8,329 nt of DNA from Candidatus Paenalcaligenes intestinipullorum (GTDB taxonomy: Bacteria > Pseudomonadota > Gammaproteobacteria > Burkholderiales > Burkholderiaceae_B), in assembly GCA_019120675.1 (NCBI GenBank), contig DWUQ01000194.1, positions 1 through 8,329 on the forward strand, given 5' to 3'. Made by a program: the position numbers and the translations under genes. The notes below the pieces were generated by a model. The model was not told the DNA's origin. It was given only the letters and a program-made list of their open reading frames with translations, and ran no database searches. This document shows, one piece after another, positions 5,031 to 8,329 of the stretch. How positions within the stretch are numbered: the stretch's first letter is position 1; every line of letters starts with the position of its first letter.

Positions 5031-5966
5031 TTATCCTTTTAATGCCGTTAGCGCTTGCTGTAACGACACGGGGTCGTGAATATTGTGAACGCTAAGCTGG
5101 CGATCAATACGCTTAATCAGTCCGGCTAATACTTTGCCTGGCCCACATTCTACAATATCTGTGACCCCTTGTTGCGCCATATACTGGATGGTTTCGACCC
5201 AGCGAACTGGATGCCAGGCTTGACGAACGAGCGCTGAACGGATCGCATCGGGTTCAGTTGCCACCGCCACATCAACGCTATTGATAACGGGTACGACGGG
5301 CACATTGAGCTCAAGCTGTTGTAAAGCACGCTCCAAAACCTCGGCAGCAGGCTGCAACAAACTGGAATGAAACGGTGCGGAAACAGGGAGAACGACTGCA
5401 CGACGCGCGCCTTTGGCTTTGGCCAACTCACAAGCGCGCTCCACGGCCGCAACCTGCCCAGCAATCACCACTTGTAAGGGTGCATTAAAATTAACGGCTT
5501 CGACGGCCTCGCCCTGGGCTGCTTCACGGCACACTTCGCGCACGATGTCGTCCTCTAAGCCTAATAGAGCGGCCATAGTACCTGTTCCCACTGGCACGGC
5601 TTCTTGCATGGCGTTGGCGCGGATACGTACTAATTTGACCGCGTCATCCAGATGCAGGCTGCCCGCTGCAGTGAGAGCGGAATACTCACCTAGGCTGTGT
5701 CCAGCCATAAAGTCAGGCTGCTGACCGCCCGCTTCACGCCACGCCTGATACATACCAACGGCCGATACCAACATCGCAGGCTGGGTATTGGTGGTGAGGT
5801 TGAGGTCGGCCTCAGGGCCTGTAGCAATCAGATGAGCTAAGTCTTGGTCTAAAGCGGTATTAGCGGTGGCTAACGCTTGCTGAACGGCAGAGTTATCCTG
5901 CCAAGCCTCTAACATCCCAACCGTTTGTGAGCCTTGACCTGGGAAAACAAAAGCAATTTTTTTCAT
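5031..5966 (-). CDS. fabD: Malonyl-CoA:ACP transacylase (FabD)
   Basis: FabD transfers the malonyl group from CoA to ACP, supplying the two-carbon donor for FabH and FabF. The 311 residues are normal for the family. Motifs include FPGQGSQ (8-14), the nucleophile S91 in GHSLGEY (89-95), R116 in the IRANAMQ region (the arginine that binds the malonyl carboxylate), the oxyanion-side NFNAP (159-163), catalytic H200 in SAPFHS, and ECGPGKVL near the C-terminus. The ATG at 5966-5964 gives the family-standard MKKIAFVFPGQGSQ start, but its ribosome binding site is weak (GGA about 11 nt upstream). The gap to fabH is 37 nt and contains a short direct repeat. Confidence 0.97.
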   Translation of the reverse strand: MKKIAFVFPGQGSQTVGMLEAWQDNSAVQQALATANTALDQDLAHLIATGPEADLNLTTNTQPAMLVSAVGMYQAWREAGGQQPDFMAGHSLGEYSALTAAGSLHLDDAVKLVRIRANAMQEAVPVGTGTMAALLGLEDDIVREVCREAAQGEAVEAVNFNAPLQVVIAGQVAAVERACELAKAKGARRAVVLPVSAPFHSSLLQPAAEVLERALQQLELNVPVVPVINSVDVAVATEPDAIRSALVRQAWHPVRWVETIQYMAQQGVTDIVECGPGKVLAGLIKRIDRQLSVHNIHDPVSLQQALTALKG

Positions 5967-6003
5967 TGTGAATACAATCCGTCAAACAATCCATACACCA
6001 TGC

Positions 6004-6978
6004 TTAAATACGCAACAGTACCGAACCCCAAGTAAAGCCGCCGCCGACGCCTTGCAAGAGAACTAAATCGCCAGATTTAATGCGGCCATCGCGACGAGCC
6101 ACATCTAAGGCCAAGGGCACGCTGGCTGCGGAGGTATTGGCGTGCTCAGCTACCGTTACGATAACCTTATCGTTATCCACCCCAAGCTTACGGCTAAGGA
6201 AATTAAGAATACGCACGTTGGCTTGATGAGGCACCAGCCAATCAATGTCTTGTAAGCGAATGCCAGCGTCGTCGCAAACTTGTTGGGCGGAATCCGCTAA
6301 AGCGGTCACCGCAAATTTAAACACAGCTTGACCATCCATACGCAGGAACGGATCGCCCGTTACTTGACCTTGATCAACATTCCCTGCGGTACATAAAATA
6401 TTGGCGTAGTTGCCATCGGCATGCAGCTTAGCACCAATGACGCCTGGCTTGTCGCTGGCCTGCATAATCACCGCACCGGCACCATCGCCAAACAGCACAC
6501 ACGTACCACGATCGCGCCAATCTAATATGCGTGAAAACACTTCGGCACCAATGACCAGTACCGTCTTAGCGCGTCCGGCTTGAATATACGCGTCGGCGGT
6601 TGTGAGCGCGTAGACAAACCCACTGCAAACGGCTTGCACATCAAAAGCAGCGGCATTGCTCGCCCCTAAAGCGGCTTGCACAATGCATGCGGTACTGGGA
6701 AAAACAAAATCGGGGGTGGCAGTAGCCAGAATAATCAGATCCAACTGATCCGCAGTAATGCCCGCATCGGCTAAAGCAGCCTGAGCGGCTTTGGTGGCCA
6801 ACTCGCTGGTCTTGACGCCAGGCTCAACCAAATGACGCTGCTGAATACCGGTGCGCTCTCGTATCCAAGCATCGGAAGTTTCAATCCCTTGCTGGGCCAA
6901 CTCGGCAGCCAGCTCATCATTAGAGACGACACGGGGCGGCAAATAGCCACCAGAACCAATTAATTTGGCATAGCTCAT
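6004..6978 (-). CDS. fabH: 3-oxoacyl-[acyl-carrier-protein] synthase III (FabH)
   Basis: FabH starts fatty acid synthesis by condensing an acyl-CoA (usually acetyl-CoA) with malonyl-ACP, and is a control point for the pathway. The 324 residues match the family. The Cys-His-Asn triad is intact: C118 in VQAVCSGF, H251 in VPHQAN and N281 in EHANTSAASVPLAL. The glycine-rich GVGGGFTWGS (310-319) lies near the C-terminus and ERTGI (41-45) near the N-terminus. The His-Asn pair in place of FabF's two histidines marks it as type III. The ATG at 6978-6976 has AGGAAGG at 6983-6989, 4-nt spacing. It follows plsX after 22 nt. The acyl-CoA preference (straight or branched) cannot be told from this sequence by eye. 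Confidence 0.97.
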   Translation of the reverse strand: MSYAKLIGSGGYLPPRVVSNDELAAELAQQGIETSDAWIRERTGIQQRHLVEPGVKTSELATKAAQAALADAGITADQLDLIILATATPDFVFPSTACIVQAALGASNAAAFDVQAVCSGFVYALTTADAYIQAGRAKTVLVIGAEVFSRILDWRDRGTCVLFGDGAGAVIMQASDKPGVIGAKLHADGNYANILCTAGNVDQGQVTGDPFLRMDGQAVFKFAVTALADSAQQVCDDAGIRLQDIDWLVPHQANVRILNFLSRKLGVDNDKVIVTVAEHANTSAASVPLALDVARRDGRIKSGDLVLLQGVGGGFTWGSVLLRI

Positions 6979-7000
6979 GATACCTTCCTAAACACGCCTA

Positions 7001-8086
7001 TCAAGCGCTGAGAGTGTCGCCATTTGAGGTGGACGACAAAGGACTGTGCACATCTGCTTGGGCAAAGCTTTGGCGCAGATGCTCAATATACTGGGTAGTG
7101 CCTTCGAGCAAACCATTTTTGACCGCAAAACGGGCACGCTGCAAGGCATAACCAAACGCGTACGCGTCGGCGGAACCGTGGCTTTTAATGACAATACCAC
7201 GTAGCCCCAACAACGCAGCACCGTTGTAACGTCGGTTATCAAAACGGTCACTTAAGCGATTGAGAACGGGCTTGGCAACTAAGGCAGCCGTCATGGTGAG
7301 CGCATTACGTGTGAACTCCTCGCGGAGCATTTTAGCGACCATTTTGGCTAAGCCTTCCATGGACTTTAGAACCACATTGCCAACAAAACCATCGCACACC
7401 ACCACATCGACACTGCCTTTACAAATATCATCGCCTTCGACGTTGCCGTAGAAGTTCAGACCGCTTGCTCGCAACAACTCTGCGGCTTGCTTGACGACCT
7501 CGTTGCCTTTGATGATTTCTTCGCCGATATTCAGTAAACCGACGGTAGGGCGATCCTTGCCGTCAACCGTGTGCACCAACGCCGAGCCGAGTAAGGCAAA
7601 CTGCAACAAATGCTCGGCCGTACAATCGACGTTTGCGCCAAGGTCGAGGACAGTGGTGGCACCGCCCTTTTGATTGGGAATCGACGTAGCAATGGCTGGA
7701 CGATCTATACCGTCCAGTGTTTTGAGTACATAACGGGTAATTGCCATCCATGCACCCGTATTTCCTGCAGACACGCAGGCGTGCGCACGCTCATCCTTGA
7801 CGGCTTGAGCGGCAATACGCATGGAGGAATCTTTTTTGCGGCGCAATGCGACCTCGACTGGGTCGTCCATGCAGACGGTTTCCGAAGCATGGACGATTTC
7901 ATACCAGTCTCCCGACGCAGCTCCTTCTTGGTTGAGCTGCGCTCGTATCGCTGCCTCGTCACCGACCAACAGGCAAAGCGTATCCGGATGCTGCTGAGCG
8001 AACTGCTTGGCGGCGGGTACCGTTATGGATAACCCGTGGTCCCCACCCATGCAGTCGATCGCAATTCGTATGGATTTTTTTGACAT
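7001..8086 (-). CDS. plsX: Phosphate acyltransferase PlsX
   Basis: PlsX converts acyl-ACP and phosphate to acyl-phosphate, the donor PlsY uses to make lysophosphatidic acid, and so couples fatty acid and phospholipid synthesis. It is a peripheral membrane protein. The 361 residues include DCMGGDHG (11-18), SAGNTGAWM (107-115), TTVLDLGANVDC (about 144-155), GLLNIGEEIIKGNE (about 183-196) and, later, NGAALLGLRG and IKSHGSADAYAF, all typical of the family. The C-terminal tail after about 345 is rich in S, T and D and looks disordered. The start is ATG at 8086-8084. No strong ribosome binding site precedes it; only AGG about 11 nt upstream, inside a hairpin at 8093-8110. It is 42 nt after rpmF and 22 nt before fabH. 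Confidence 0.96.
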   Translation of the reverse strand: MSKKSIRIAIDCMGGDHGLSITVPAAKQFAQQHPDTLCLLVGDEAAIRAQLNQEGAASGDWYEIVHASETVCMDDPVEVALRRKKDSSMRIAAQAVKDERAHACVSAGNTGAWMAITRYVLKTLDGIDRPAIATSIPNQKGGATTVLDLGANVDCTAEHLLQFALLGSALVHTVDGKDRPTVGLLNIGEEIIKGNEVVKQAAELLRASGLNFYGNVEGDDICKGSVDVVVCDGFVGNVVLKSMEGLAKMVAKMLREEFTRNALTMTAALVAKPVLNRLSDRFDNRRYNGAALLGLRGIVIKSHGSADAYAFGYALQRARFAVKNGLLEGTTQYIEHLRQSFAQADVHSPLSSTSNGDTLSA

Positions 8087-8092
8087 CAGCTA

Positions 8093-8110
8093 CGCAACCT
8101 GTGGATTGCG
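8093..8110 (-). other. Hairpin covering the plsX translation start region
   Basis: In the minus-strand RNA, CGCAAUCC (8110-8103) pairs with GGUUGCG (8099-8093), giving seven base pairs with one bulged U and a 3-nt ACA loop. It ends 6 nt before the plsX ATG and takes in the only AGG available as a ribosome binding site. A CCC/GGG stem with an 8-nt loop just upstream (about 8113-8126) may add to it. Possible translational control or a weak rpmF 3' structure; found by eye. Confidence 0.35.
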
Positions 8111-8128
8111 AGACCCTAAAAACGGGGA

Positions 8129-8311
8129 TTATTCGTCGTTTTTAGTTTTGAGTACTTTACGACCACGGTAGATGCCGTTAGGGCTGATGTGGTGACGCAA
8201 ATGCAACTCGCCGCTAGTGGGCTCGATTGCGGTTGCTGGGCCGGTTATGGCGTCGTGCGCACGACGCATGTTACGACGTGATGGGCTCTTTTTAGTTTGC
8301 TGAACAGCCAT
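8129..8311 (-). CDS. rpmF: 50S ribosomal protein L32
   Basis: L32 is a small basic protein of the large ribosomal subunit. The 60 residues begin MAVQQTKKSPSRRNMRRAHD and contain the family stretch SGELHLRHHISPNGIYRGRK (33-52), the same pattern as E. coli L32 with a short extra tail (VLKTKNDE). It has no cysteines, so it is the zinc-free form usual in Proteobacteria. The ATG at 8311-8309 has AGGAG at 8317-8321, 5-nt spacing. rpmF directly before plsX and fabH is a widely conserved arrangement that links ribosome and membrane lipid production. Its promoter and any upstream yceD-like gene lie outside the window. Confidence 0.96.
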   Translation of the reverse strand: MAVQQTKKSPSRRNMRRAHDAITGPATAIEPTSGELHLRHHISPNGIYRGRKVLKTKNDE

Positions 8312-8329
8312 GATGACTCCTGAGTACAG

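Noticed and set aside
4601..5095. 164-codon open frame on the plus strand opposite fabG
   Set aside because: It lies antisense to a clear FabG with intact motifs, and its residue make-up is that of a mirrored frame with no recognisable domain.
7610..8032. 140-codon open frame on the plus strand opposite plsX
   Set aside because: Antisense shadow of a conserved PlsX; no promoter or ribosome binding site seen and no familiar motif.

Overview
All the genes I can support in this window lie on the minus strand. Read in transcription order (high to low coordinates) they are rpmF, plsX, fabH, fabD, fabG, acpP, fabF, a small YgfX-like membrane protein gene, rpoE, rseA and the first 293 codons of rseB, which runs off the left edge. 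A fab cluster followed directly by the sigma-E locus is, from general knowledge, typical of Betaproteobacteria (Burkholderiales and relatives). Moderate base composition, the protein sequences and this order suggest a lower-GC member of the Alcaligenaceae or a relative. That placement is inference; there is no rRNA here to fix it.

Region 1 (about 8311 to 4288): ribosomal protein L32, then the acyltransferase PlsX (makes acyl-phosphate for phospholipids), FabH (first condensation), FabD (malonyl loading of ACP) and FabG (first reduction). Gaps are short (2 to 42 nt), so this reads as one operon. The proteins are full length and keep their catalytic residues.

Region 2 (4287 to 3722): acpP sits alone between two AT-rich gaps of 181 and 145 nt, the only sizeable non-coding DNA in the window. 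The upstream gap holds two candidate promoters, a 7-bp inverted repeat followed by a T-run, and a small palindrome. The downstream gap holds a 10-bp hairpin and an 18-bp stem that ends in seven U residues just before the fabF ribosome binding site. The simplest reading is that acpP is transcribed separately and heavily, and that only part of this transcription passes into fabF.

Region 3 (3721 to 1): fabF, the YgfX-like gene, rpoE, rseA and rseB are packed tightly (15-nt or smaller gap, 4-nt overlap, 26-nt gap, 1-nt overlap). The extracytoplasmic stress sigma factor, its membrane anti-sigma factor and the periplasmic modulator RseB are therefore placed to be expressed with the condensing enzyme FabF. 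This links membrane lipid synthesis to envelope stress control.

There is no gene-free stretch over 300 bases. I see no mobile element, tRNA, rRNA, CRISPR array or obvious horizontally acquired gene. The coding content is ordinary housekeeping. The points worth a second look are the RNA and DNA structures around acpP and the little-studied membrane protein fused translationally to rpoE.
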